64,000 bases of DNA from CAZMLC01 sp964567125 (GTDB lineage: Bacteria > Verrucomicrobiota > Kiritimatiellia > RFP12 > UBA1067), in assembly GCA_964567125.1 (NCBI GenBank), contig CAZMLC010000006.1, forward strand, positions 3,236-67,235, read 5' to 3'. The first letter of the stretch is position 1; every line of letters begins with the position of its first letter. The notes under the pieces were generated by a model, which was not told the origin of the DNA, did no database searches, and worked only from the letters and a program-made list of their open reading frames with translations. Positions 14,819-23,691 of this stretch are shown here, in pieces. The translations under genes were made by a program, and so were the position numbers.

Positions 14819-16942
14819 TTATACATTCGCGCCTAAAAAGGCTTCCTGATTTTGATCCCGTTGGATAGCCTTGGCTGAAACGACTTGCACGAAGCGTTCG
14901 CGCAACAGCTCGAGACGACGCATCTGGCGTTCCAGCGCCCAGAGGGCGAACTGCCATTTGCGCACAAAATCGAAGTCGCTGCGCACCTGCGGATCAAAGC
15001 CGTCGAACTGCTCGCGCCGGCTCGCATAAATCCACTGCATTTCACGCGTCTTGACTTCAAAGCCGTCGAAGAAGCGATGCGCCAAACTGTGGATGTCCAC
15101 GGTCTCCTGATGATCATGCCAGAAATCGATCAAACAGGTGGAAAACCGCTCAAAATAAAATGCGAAAATTTCTTCGAGATTTTCCTCGGAATAGGCGACA
15201 TTGGGCCATCCCAGCGCGCCGCGGATCGAACAGAGACCCACGCGCACAGGCATCTCCCGGCGCCATTCGATGTCGTACCCGAATTCAAAAATCTCCTTGC
15301 CCTCCCCGTACCGGCAGCACTTGCTCTCAGGCAGGTACTTCTTCATGACAAGGTTCTGCGCCGCCGCGTTGCCCAGCAAACTGGCCAAGGCCAAAATAAC
15401 GTTCACATCTTCGCCAGGCAACTGCTCGCCCAGATCGTTTACGCGATTGAAGAGCCGCCGCGGAATCGCGGCCAGCGTCTCACCAGGACAGCGATTGCGC
15501 AGGAAGTGGTTCACCTCCTTGCCCTGATTGTTCTCCAACCGCATCAGAAGGCGATACTCGCCCAGACCGACACCCAACGCTTTAAAGGCGTTGACGCGCG
15601 CCAGCAGGTAACTGCCATATCCCGGCTTGGTGATCTTGAGTTTCTTCTCGATGAAGCTGAGGCAGAGCGGCCGGCGGTTGGTCTTGAACACCACTTCGCG
15701 CGTAATACCGAGTCCCAGCTGAACCTCTTCATGCGACCGCAATTCGTAGACGTTCGCATACTCAATGACCTCTTCCTGGCTCATCTCCTTCTCGATATTG
15801 GTCAACAGGATACGCGTACGCTCATCCACGCCCGGATGAAACTCAGGGCGTCCACCCCGGAAGGTCGCCCCCGGCAACGGCGTCCGCTGATCATCAAAGG
15901 CCGGCACCACGGTGGTGGTTTCGCTCATGTAGGTCTGGCCGCTCACATGCAGATAGAGCGTCTCGATGAAATACTGGCTGGTTTCGTCGGCCAATTCAGG
16001 ACGTTCCAGCATGGACTTGAATTTTGCATCGATCGCCTCGATTTCCTCCGCCACCTGATCGACAGTCAGACGATCCAAGGCAATCTGCGACATCAGCATC
16101 TCGAGACTCGGCACCACGTGCTTGATCGCCTCGCCGCGACGGATACCGAACGGTTCAATCTCATGATGAGCGTTGATCTTCTCCATGCGCATCAGCGAGG
16201 TCTTACCGCCATCCAGAATGGAGACGAGTTCGCGCAGACACTCCACAAATTTCGCATAATCGACGCGGATCAGCTGCGTCAGCACATGAAAATCGGGATA
16301 GGCGAGAAAGTGGACACCCTTGACGCTGTGATAATAGCGTAGCTCGGAGTTGATCCGATTGCGGCTGGAACGAATCGCAAGTTCGATCTCCTTGCGCGTC
16401 CAGGCCAACGGCTTGACACGCCACTCCTGGCCCTGCAACCGGTAGTAATCGAGCGTGGTCGGGTTGCGTTCGACCATCACAATCTCGTCCAGCCGGAACC
16501 CGAGGCACTGCAACCACTCATCCGCCGCGACGATCAGGTTTGTCGCGACATCGCGCTGCGAGACATGGATCGCACCCCCGACCAGATTCGCGCACAGCAC
16601 GTTGCTCGCCAGCAAGTTGCTGCGCTGCTTGGCAGGCACACGTCCTAAATTCCAGAAAAGGCCGGAGAGCAGCGGCACCGCGGAAACCGAGTGGTTACCC
16701 GTCGAGATCGCCATGACATACCCGGTTCCTCCGCGGGCAAGATCACCTTTGCGCACGAGCAACATGGGTTCATGATTGCCGGGATTCTTCCACACATCCT
16801 TTTCGAGGATAAACGTATCGCTGCCCCAATCGTACGCGTAGAAAATACGCTCGCGGCCCATGGATTTCACCACAACGGCCGTTGATTTCGCACGCGCCTC
16901 GCGCCGCACACGCATCAGTAATTCTTTTACACTGTTCTTCAT
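14819..16942 (-). CDS. Uncharacterised 707-residue soluble protein
   Basis: A long, clearly coding frame with an ATG overlapping the stop of the MurU-AmgK fusion gene (ATGA). No signal peptide or membrane helix is evident. Residues 1-110 contain short beta-strands (STAVVVKSMG, ERIFYAYDWG). The middle is helical and acidic (about 260-320, LTVDQVAEEIEAIDAKF). From about residue 400 a compact domain has EVVFKTNRRPLCLSFIEKKL, then GYGSYLLARVNAFKALGVGLGEY, NHFLRNRCPGE and EIFEFGYDIEW. The last stretch loosely recalls kinase-like folds (beta-Lys, later acidic-Phe-Gly), but that is speculation. I do not recognise the family. Gene order suggests a tie to the cell-wall sugar recycling enzyme upstream. 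Confidence 0.75.
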   Translation of the reverse strand: MKNSVKELLMRVRREARAKSTAVVVKSMGRERIFYAYDWGSDTFILEKDVWKNPGNHEPMLLVRKGDLARGGTGYVMAISTGNHSVSAVPLLSGLFWNLGRVPAKQRSNLLASNVLCANLVGGAIHVSQRDVATNLIVAADEWLQCLGFRLDEIVMVERNPTTLDYYRLQGQEWRVKPLAWTRKEIELAIRSSRNRINSELRYYHSVKGVHFLAYPDFHVLTQLIRVDYAKFVECLRELVSILDGGKTSLMRMEKINAHHEIEPFGIRRGEAIKHVVPSLEMLMSQIALDRLTVDQVAEEIEAIDAKFKSMLERPELADETSQYFIETLYLHVSGQTYMSETTTVVPAFDDQRTPLPGATFRGGRPEFHPGVDERTRILLTNIEKEMSQEEVIEYANVYELRSHEEVQLGLGITREVVFKTNRRPLCLSFIEKKLKITKPGYGSYLLARVNAFKALGVGLGEYRLLMRLENNQGKEVNHFLRNRCPGETLAAIPRRLFNRVNDLGEQLPGEDVNVILALASLLGNAAAQNLVMKKYLPESKCCRYGEGKEIFEFGYDIEWRREMPVRVGLCSIRGALGWPNVAYSEENLEEIFAFYFERFSTCLIDFWHDHQETVDIHSLAHRFFDGFEVKTREMQWIYASRREQFDGFDPQVRSDFDFVRKWQFALWALERQMRRLELLRERFVQVVSAKAIQRDQNQEAFLGANV

Positions 16943-18855
16943 GTCCGACTGTTTTCTCGCGCGATCAGCTCTTCAGCCAAAGCGCCTAATGCTTCGTATC
17001 CACACGTATCAGCAGCGTCCAATAAATTTTCAAGGGCTGGCAGGATGTACCGCGTAAAACCGTGCTGGCCCACACCGGCCAGGCGACCATACGCGCCCAA
17101 CGCCTGAATCAGGCGCTGAATCGCGCCTTCATGCAACAGGCGTTCAGCGTCCGGATGTTCCGCGTAACAGGCCGTATAATACCCCGCCAGCTTTTCCCGC
17201 ATCTCACGATCTAGATTAACATACGGATCAAAGAGAAGCGAGGCCAAATCGTAGGCCCCCGATCCCAGCCGCATGCCTTGAAAATCGATCAGCGCCAGCG
17301 CACCCTCCTTGAACAGCACATTGCTCGATTGGAAATCGCGATGCACCAGAACCTGCTTGCCCGCAAGCAACTTCTCCGCCACCTGCTTCAGCTCCTCGGC
17401 CACATCGTCAGGCAGCGCGGCATAGCCGAACCGCTTGATGAGCAGCTCCTGTTCAAACAGCGCGCGCTCCCACGCATACAACTCCGTATCAAAGGGTTTT
17501 TCCAGCACAAGCCCGGCGCGCGCCGCAGCGTCGCCTTGCCGGTGAAAGTGGACCAGCGCCTCAACCACCTGCCGGTACCAGGTCTCGATCTGCTTGGCCC
17601 GCGGACGCTGCGCCATCAGGCGCTGCAACGAGGCCTCGCCCCAATCCTCCAGCACCAGCACCTGCGCGTCAGGCTGATCCGCGCGCACACGCGGCACGCG
17701 CACGCCCTGTGCCGCGAGAAAATGCGCATGGCCGCTGTAGCGCCCGTTCTCCGGACGCGTCAGCGCATACCCGACCACCACCGCAGACTCCGCGCCGTTC
17801 CAGACGCGCCAGAAGGCGCGGTCTGAACCACGTTCGCCCAGAAACGCGACGCTGACCCTCGCCGGATCCCAGCCCAGTCCTTGAATCCCGGTCCGCAATG
17901 TGGCAGGCGCGTCGGCTGCCACGGGAAAGGCGACCACGTTTTCCAATGCGCCGCCCAGCGTGCCGCCCATGATCACGCAGTTTTTCAGCTCCGTTCCGGA
18001 ACAGAGATCCGTCGTTCCTGCAATCACGCTGTCCACGCCCTTCACAGTGCGCGGGATTTTTGCGCCGCGACCTACGCAGAAGAAATGCTTATCCGTGGCA
18101 GGCAGGCGGTCTGCCGCAGCGTTATACAAGGCTCCGCCCGTCTTCTGTTTCTGCGCGAGCTTCTTAACTTCGGCGTGAATGCGCAGATAGGCGTCGATCG
18201 TGCCGGCATCGTCCCAGTAGCTCTCCGCCACCGTCACCCCTGTCACAAAGACGCCCGCCTGCATGGCGCGCTGATAGCCCTCCACCACCGAACAGAAGGC
18301 CGTCTCGGGCAGATAGTCAAAGATACGCGGCGAAAGCAGCTGCAACCCGCAGAAGGTGAAGGTGTGCTCCACACCGGGCGTGGGACTGCGCCAGCAGGTC
18401 ACGCGGCCCTTGCGGTCCATCTCCACGGTGCGCGGTCCCTTTTTCGGTTCCAGCCAGACCGCGGCCAGGCCATCACCCCGCTCAAAGGCATCCATCAGCG
18501 GCTCCGGCGCAACCGCAGCCGCGATATCCGCATTGATCATCCAGAAAGGTTCATCGCCCAGAAACGCGCGCAAAGGCCGCAACGCCCCGCCCGTGCCCAG
18601 GATTTCAGGTTCAAACGAGATCTGCGTCCGCGCAGTGCCTTTGCGCGCTGCAAGATACGCCTCGATTGTTTGGGGCAACCAGTGGGTATTGACCGCGATC
18701 TCCTCCACACCCCACGCCTCCAGCACACGCAGCGTATGCTCCAGTAGCGGCACATCCCAGACCGGCATCAGGGGTTTGGGAAGCACGTCGGTCAGGGGAC
18801 GCAACCGCGTTCCTAATCCAGCGGCAAGAATAATGGCTTTGCGCGGTTTATTCAT
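16939..18855 (-). CDS. MurU-AmgK fusion: sugar-1-phosphate nucleotidyltransferase plus sugar kinase
   Basis: Two enzymes in one 638-residue chain. Residues 1-240 form a sugar-phosphate nucleotidyltransferase (LAAGLGTRLRPLTD, LPKPLMPV, GTGGALRPL, INADI). A linker of about 240-330 contains a short left-handed-helix-like piece (NCVIMGGTLGG). Residues about 330-610 form an aminoglycoside-phosphotransferase-type kinase with LVHRDFQSSNVLF (catalytic HRD near 500) and ALIDFQGM. The pairing matches MurU and AmgK, which convert MurNAc/GlcNAc to the 1-phosphate and then to the UDP-sugar in peptidoglycan recycling that bypasses de novo synthesis. Substrate is inferred from domain pairing. Two palindrome copies (VAADAPAT, AADRLPAT) lie in the linker. 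Confidence 0.82.
   Translation of the reverse strand: MNKPRKAIILAAGLGTRLRPLTDVLPKPLMPVWDVPLLEHTLRVLEAWGVEEIAVNTHWLPQTIEAYLAARKGTARTQISFEPEILGTGGALRPLRAFLGDEPFWMINADIAAAVAPEPLMDAFERGDGLAAVWLEPKKGPRTVEMDRKGRVTCWRSPTPGVEHTFTFCGLQLLSPRIFDYLPETAFCSVVEGYQRAMQAGVFVTGVTVAESYWDDAGTIDAYLRIHAEVKKLAQKQKTGGALYNAAADRLPATDKHFFCVGRGAKIPRTVKGVDSVIAGTTDLCSGTELKNCVIMGGTLGGALENVVAFPVAADAPATLRTGIQGLGWDPARVSVAFLGERGSDRAFWRVWNGAESAVVVGYALTRPENGRYSGHAHFLAAQGVRVPRVRADQPDAQVLVLEDWGEASLQRLMAQRPRAKQIETWYRQVVEALVHFHRQGDAAARAGLVLEKPFDTELYAWERALFEQELLIKRFGYAALPDDVAEELKQVAEKLLAGKQVLVHRDFQSSNVLFKEGALALIDFQGMRLGSGAYDLASLLFDPYVNLDREMREKLAGYYTACYAEHPDAERLLHEGAIQRLIQALGAYGRLAGVGQHGFTRYILPALENLLDAADTCGYEALGALAEELIARENSRT
17900..17922. 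repeat. 23-bp palindrome copy 4 (MurU-AmgK linker)
   Basis: Arms GTGGCAGCC / GCCTGCCAC on the minus strand (one mismatch) with loop GACGC, read in frame as VAADAPAT at about residues 311-318. Confidence 0.75.
18095..18117. repeat. 23-bp palindrome copy 5, degenerate (MurU-AmgK linker)
   Basis: Minus-strand arms GCGGCAGAC / GCCTGCCAC with loop CGCCT. Same 9-5-9 layout but three arm changes from consensus. Read in the same phase as AADRLPAT at about residues 247-254. Confidence 0.5.
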
Positions 18856-18892
18856 TTTGGTTTCAATTCGTCTGAGCCAGCGCCGGAAACGG

Positions 18893-19249
18893 CTAGGCCT
18901 GCTTTAAAGTGACTGTCGCCGAAGCGGCATTGAGGTGCGGAATCGCACCGGCTTTCTCGATGCGGACACGCGCCTCCAACACGCGCGCATCCTCAAGACA
19001 GGCGCGGCAAACTTCCACCGCGGCGCGTTCGATCATCTGATACTTCCCGGCCTGCAGAACGCGGCGGACGCGTTCGGTTACCTGCACGTAATCCACCGTG
19101 GCTTCCACAGCGTCGCGCTGCGCAACAGGGGCAAAATCAAACGTCAAGGTAAGGTCTACCCGCAGCGCGCCCTCGCGAACGCGCTCCTCGGGTCGATCCC
19201 CGATGATACACGGAACATGAATACCCTGAAGCTCCAGTTGACCCACCAT
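18893..19249 (-). CDS. folB: Dihydroneopterin aldolase
   Basis: Cleaves 7,8-dihydroneopterin to 6-hydroxymethyl-dihydropterin in folate synthesis; octameric cytosolic enzyme. Family features in the 118-residue product are LELQGIHVPCIIGDRPEER (N-terminal strand and the conserved glutamate region), VDYVQVTERV, the MIERAA helix and the C-terminal RVRIEKAGAIPHL with the catalytic lysine. The start at 19249 has GGAG 5 nt upstream; the frame extends 11 codons further without support. Lies 37 bp upstream of the MurU-AmgK gene and 13 bp after a membrane TPR-like gene, so probably one operon. Confidence 0.9.
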   Translation of the reverse strand: MVGQLELQGIHVPCIIGDRPEERVREGALRVDLTLTFDFAPVAQRDAVEATVDYVQVTERVRRVLQAGKYQMIERAAVEVCRACLEDARVLEARVRIEKAGAIPHLNAASATVTLKQA

Positions 19250-19262
19250 GACAGCTCCCCGC

Positions 19263-20081
19263 TTAAAAATGGCGCTGCGCAAAAGGCGACTGGCGCTGCG
19301 TCTTCACCTTGGGCTGTTCCAGATGCAAGGCATACCATTCATCGCCAAGGCCCGCATTGGAAAACTGATTGATGCGGTTGTTGGCCAGATGTTCGAGGTT
19401 CTGCTTGATCGTCGCGTTTTCCATCTTCTTGGCCGCCTCGATCAAGATCTTGTGCGCAGCATCCGCCTGTTTGGCCTGCACGTAGATCCAGGCCATCAGC
19501 GCATAGACAATCGCACCCTGACCATAGCGGATCTTAGCCGACTGCTTCTTGAAAAAGGCCTCGATCTTCTCCAGCTCCGTGTTGGTCATATGCATGCGCG
19601 CCATACGAATCGCGATCATCAGCGGCTCCATGTAGATCACCTGCGGCAGCAACGCATCGACCTGTTTGAAATCCTTGATCGACCAATACAGCTGGACCCG
19701 CACAGTCGCCAGCTGCTTGCTGATCAGCGGCACCCAGTTGGAATAACGCTCCAGCACGCGCGATGCCTCCAGCGCCTGCTCAACCGCCCTGCGCTGATCC
19801 TGTTCCATCTCCAGCTGCGCCTGTTTCACGCTGCCAGGTGGACGCATCTGCCACTGCTGAACCTTCTGGCGCATCCGTTTCTGCGCCTCCTCCATGATCG
19901 CCGTGACGCCAGCCATATCGGTCTTCATCTTGCGCTGAAACAAGAAACCGACCCCGGCCTGCCCCGCAATAAAGGCCAAAACACCCCAAAAAGAAGCCCA
20001 GCCCCAATTCGCAAGGTGCGTCGCACCAAAAAGCACCAGGACCAACGCACCGAAAACACCATTCAAAAGCAAGGTATACAT
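19263..20081 (-). CDS. Membrane protein with TPR-like helical domain
   Basis: The product is 272 residues. Two N-terminal transmembrane helices (about 2-21 and 29-48, TLLLNGVFGALVLVLFGATH and WASFWGVLAFIAGQAGVGF) are followed by a soluble alpha-helical region with TPR-like pairs (for example QLYWSIKDFKQVDALLPQV, YALMAWIYVQAKQADAAHKI). GGAG lies 5 nt before the ATG. First gene of the apparent folB/MurU-AmgK operon. No known family recognised; a scaffold or assembly role is only a guess. Confidence 0.75.
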   Translation of the reverse strand: MYTLLLNGVFGALVLVLFGATHLANWGWASFWGVLAFIAGQAGVGFLFQRKMKTDMAGVTAIMEEAQKRMRQKVQQWQMRPPGSVKQAQLEMEQDQRRAVEQALEASRVLERYSNWVPLISKQLATVRVQLYWSIKDFKQVDALLPQVIYMEPLMIAIRMARMHMTNTELEKIEAFFKKQSAKIRYGQGAIVYALMAWIYVQAKQADAAHKILIEAAKKMENATIKQNLEHLANNRINQFSNAGLGDEWYALHLEQPKVKTQRQSPFAQRHF

Positions 20082-20348
20082 GAAAACTCCACGTGTTGTA
20101 TTAAGCCGTGCATTTTCGTAAATCCGCGGGGGAAAGACAAGGAAAAATCGGCCTACATCATGGATTCAATTGAACACGCCGCATAAGAAAGAACGCGGAA
20201 GACAACCCAGACTTCGCCATCCCTTGCGTTGCATCGGAACCGTTCCTCTGGGACAACCCGACTCGCCGCTTGAAATCAAGACCCGCTCTTGGTATTGTTT
20301 TGCCCATTTTAAAAGAGCTCCGGCTCTAACATCGCGAGGTCTTCTATC
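20082..20348. other. Divergent intergenic region
   Basis: 267 bp between two divergently transcribed genes. It must hold both promoters, but I see no convincing consensus pair, repeat or structured RNA. Confidence 0.5.
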
Positions 20349-21101
20349 ATGATCAAACACTATCGCCTGCTTGTACGCGCCATCGTGCTGGTTGCCCTCC
20401 TCCTCTGTGTCAAATACGTCATCCACCTCGTCGGGTTCGAGGTCTTAACCATCAACATCCTGTTTTCGGGCCTTGTAGCTTCAAACGTCTTCGTCATGGG
20501 CTTTCTTCTCAGCGGCGTGCTTTCTGACTATAAAGAAAGCGAACGCATCCCCGGCGAGATCGCCACGAGCCTGGAAAGTCTTGCACAGGATCTGCGTGGC
20601 ATTCACATGACCAAGCCGGATGCGCCGGTCAGCCCTGCGCTAACCCACGTCCTCCAGACCGGAAAGATGCTCTATGCCTGGCTTCACAAGAAAGAGGCTC
20701 TGGCCACTGTTTACCAGCATCTGGATGACATGACGCGCCTGTTTGCCAATCTCGAACCCTACATCTCTGCGCCCTTGCTCATGCGCCTAAAGCTCGAACA
20801 AACAAACGTGCGGCGCATCCTCATCCGCGTGCACACCATCCGCGAAACCTCGTTCATCAAATCCGGCTATTTATTGGCGGACCTCATCACCTTCCTCATC
20901 TGCACAGGCCTCCTCTTCGCCAAAATCGAGCCCTTCTATGAGTCGCTCTTTTATGTCGCGATCATCTCCTGCTTCATGATCTACATCCTGCTCCTGATCC
21001 GCGATCTCGACAATCCCTTTGGCTATGACGATGCCGCCTCCTGCGAAGATGTCTCGCTTCAGCCGCTCCTTGAAACGCTGACCCGCCTTGAACAGGCCTG
21101 A
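20349..21101 (+). CDS. Integral membrane protein, DUF4239-like
   Basis: The product is 250 residues with four predicted membrane helices arranged as two pairs (about 7-25 and 34-55; about 172-190 and 197-217) around a cytosolic helical segment. The second pair is followed by LIRDLDNPFGYDD, which recalls the LD-x-PF signature of bestrophin-like DUF4239 membrane proteins. GAGG precedes the ATG by about 9 nt. The family call is tentative; transport or channel function is inference. Followed after 91 bp by the parvulin gene. Confidence 0.7.
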   Translation: MIKHYRLLVRAIVLVALLLCVKYVIHLVGFEVLTINILFSGLVASNVFVMGFLLSGVLSDYKESERIPGEIATSLESLAQDLRGIHMTKPDAPVSPALTHVLQTGKMLYAWLHKKEALATVYQHLDDMTRLFANLEPYISAPLLMRLKLEQTNVRRILIRVHTIRETSFIKSGYLLADLITFLICTGLLFAKIEPFYESLFYVAIISCFMIYILLLIRDLDNPFGYDDAASCEDVSLQPLLETLTRLEQA

Positions 21102-21192
21102 GCCTGCACGACAGCGCGCAGTACCCACTTCGCTATCGCAATCGCACGATCTGCATGGTATACTACCGCCACACAACAGAAGGAAAAGCGCA

Positions 21193-22235
21193 ATGAAGAA
21201 AACGATTAAAGTCAATGGTCAAGTGATTCCAGAAGAAGCTGTGCAGTTTGAATTTGAACGCCTCGTCCGTTTTTACACGNNNNNNNNNNNNNNNNNNNNN
21301 NNNNNNNNNNNNNNNNNNNNNNNNNNNNNNNNNNNNNNNNNNNNNNNNNNNNNNNNNNNNNNNNNNNNNNNNNNNNNNNGATTCCAGAAGAAGCTGTGCA
21401 GTTTGAATTTGAACGCCTCGTCCGTTTTTACACGGAACACGGCATGTCGAACGACAAGATCCGCGAAAGCCTTCCTGAATTGATTGAGCATGCCCAACAT
21501 CAGGCCATCGGCGCCAAACTGCTGCTGGATGAAGCCGCCCGCCTCGACATCAAGGTCAATGAAACCGAGGTTGATAAGCAGATCGACCAGATCATCGAGC
21601 AAATCGGCGGCCGCGAAGCGTTTGAAAAGGCGCTCGCCGCCCAGAAGACCACGGAAACGCGCTTCCGCGACCAGATCCGTCAGGGCAAACGCGTCGATAC
21701 GCTTGTCGAGCAAGCGACTGCCGGCATAGATGAACCCATGGAGACGGATATCACAGCCTATTTCGTTGCGCACAAAGATGAATTCAGCAAGGGCGAACGC
21801 GTGCTGGCACAGCACATCCTCATCACGCCGGATGGCGATACCGAGGTCTCCAAGAACGAAGCCCATACCAAGATCGCTGAGATCCGCGAACGCATCGTTT
21901 CCGGCAAGAAGTCCTTCGCAGATGAAGCGGCCGCTCATTCGATGTGCCCCAGCGGCAAAGAGGGCGGCAGCCTCGGCTGGTTCAGCCGCGGCATGATGGT
22001 ACCGGAATTCGACAAGGCCGTCTTCGCCATGAACATCGGTGACGTCAGTGAGATCATCGAGACGCAGTTCGGTTATCACATCATCGTGAAGACCGATCAC
22101 GAAGCCGGCGGCGAGGCTGAGTTCGACGACGTGCGCGAACAGATCCGCGACCTGATCCGCCATACGCGTCGCGGCGAAGCCATGACACGCTATGTCGAGG
22201 AACTGAAGTCCAAAGCAACCATCGAAATCCTCTAA
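21193..22235 (+). CDS. Parvulin-type peptidyl-prolyl isomerase (spans an assembly gap)
   Basis: Begins MKKTIKVNGQVIPEEAVQFE with AAGGA upstream. After collapsing the gap artefact (155 bases) the frame is continuous at 295 residues. The N-terminal ~120 residues form a SurA-like helical chaperone region. The parvulin domain (about 145-265) shows VLAQHILI, SMCPSGKEGGSLGWF, MVPEFDKAVF and TQFGYHIIV, all family hallmarks. There is no signal peptide, so it is likely cytoplasmic, unlike SurA or PrsA. hemL follows after 12 bp. Confidence 0.88.
21225..21434. other. Assembly gap inside the parvulin gene with duplicated 55-bp flanks
   Basis: N run 21280-21379. The bases 21225-21279 are repeated exactly at 21380-21434. 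Removing one copy and the N run joins ...RLVRFYT to EHGMSND in frame. Confidence 0.92.
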
Positions 22236-22247
22236 CGGATTCAGACC

Positions 22248-23662
22248 ATGACACACGATACGCTCTTTCAACGCGCTTGCAGCGTGATCCCCGGAGGCGT
22301 CAACAGTCCTGTCCGCGCATTCGGCAGCGTGGGCGGTACGCCCATCTATGTCGATGCCGGCAAGGCAGCGACCATCACGACCTGCGATGGCCGCACGCTG
22401 ACGGACTTCTGCTGCTCCTGGGGCGCCATGATCCTCGGTCATGCCCATCCGGAAATAGTGGAGTCCATCCATCGCCAGGCGGCCAAGGGGACCACCTTCG
22501 GCATCAACACCGCGATTGAAGTCGAACTCGCGGAGCAGCTGCGCCATCTGGTCCCCGCGTTTGAACGTATCCGTCTGGTCAACTCCGGAACAGAAGCCGT
22601 GATGACGGCGCTGCGCATTGCGCGCGGTGTCACCGGACGGCGGCGTATCGTAAAGTTTGACGGCTGTTACCACGGCCACAGCGACAGCGTGCTGGTCGCA
22701 GCGGGCAGCGGCCTTCTGACGGGAGGCATCACCTCCACACCCGGCGTGACGCAGGAGGTCGCCAACGACACCTTTGTGGTGCCCTACAATGATCTCGCCT
22801 CCGTTGCGCAGCTGATGGCGGAGAAGGGTTCCGAGGTAGCCGCCATCATCGTTGAACCCGTAGCGGGCAACATGGGGCTGGCGTTACCTGCGCCGGGATT
22901 TTTGGAAGGTCTGCGCGCACTGTGCGATGCACACGGAGCAGTCCTGATTTTCGACGAAGTCATCAACGGTTTCCGCTTCCATCTCGGCTCCTACGCGCAG
23001 CTCTGCGCCATCACGCCGGACCTGCTCACCATGGGCAAGGTCATTGGCGGCGGACTGCCGCTCGCGGCGGTCGGCGGCAAGGCCAGCCTGATGGATCAGC
23101 TCGCGCCGAGCGGCAANNNNNNNNNNNNNNNNNNNNNNNNNNNNNNNNNNNNNNNNNNNNNNNNNNNNNNNNNNNNNNNNNNNNNNNNNNNNNNNNNNNN
23201 NNNNNNNNNNNNNNNNTCGCGGCGGTCGGCGGCAAGGCCAGCCTGATGGATCAGCTCGCGCCGAGCGGCAAGATTTATCAGGCGGGCACGCTTTCGGGCA
23301 ATCCCCTCGCCGTGGCAGCCGGACTCAAGACGCTGGAGATCCTCGCCCGCGACAATCCCTATCCGCGCATGGCGGAACTGGGCGCACGCTTCGCAAAGAC
23401 CCTCAACGACGCAGCGGCGCGTCAGGCGCTCCCGTTCCACTGCGCGCGCTACTGCGGCATCTTCACGCTTTTTATGACGACGCAGAAGGTCGCCAATCTT
23501 GCAGACGCTAAGACCAGCGACACGCGTGCCTATGGCCGTTACTTCCACAAGGCGCTCGAGGCGGGTTTCTATCTGCCACCGGCGCAGTTCGAGGTGGGCT
23601 TCATCTCCGCCGCGCACACCGAAGCGGATATCGACGGTCTGGCAGATGCCCTGCTCGCATAA
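22248..23662 (+). CDS. hemL: Glutamate-1-semialdehyde 2,1-aminomutase (spans an assembly gap)
   Basis: A PLP-dependent enzyme that makes 5-aminolevulinate for tetrapyrrole synthesis (C5 pathway). Hallmarks are VIPGGVNSPVRAFGSVGG at the N-terminus, NSGTEAVMTALRIARG, CYHGHSD, FDEVINGFR and GKVIGGGLPLAAVGG with the PLP lysine near residue 264. After the gap come YQAGTLSGNPLAVAAG and the C-terminal PPAQFEVGFISAAH. Collapsing 155 artefact bases gives a continuous 419-residue product. Its presence implies the organism makes tetrapyrroles (haem, sirohaem or cobalamin), in line with the B12-binding enzyme encoded near 50 kb. Confidence 0.93.
23062..23271. other. Assembly gap inside hemL with duplicated 55-bp flanks
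   Basis: N run 23117-23216. Bases 23062-23116 are repeated exactly at 23217-23271; collapsing restores the hemL frame across LPLAAVGGKASLMDQLAPSGK. Confidence 0.92.
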
Positions 23663-23691
23663 TTTTCATACACGTTGATTCGGCGTTGCCC

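Noticed and set aside
14885..16342. Open frame of 485 codons antisense to the 707-residue gene
   Set aside because: The minus-strand frame is longer, overlaps its upstream neighbour by ATGA and has protein-like composition; the plus-strand frame has none of these.
23311..23319. Half-site GTGGCAGCC in hemL
   Set aside because: There is no matching second arm, and the codons belong to the conserved NPLAVAAGL segment of the family.
21193..23662. Frameshifted or fragmented parvulin and hemL genes
   Set aside because: Breaks coincide with 100-N gaps flanked by exact 55-bp duplications; collapsing them restores the frames.
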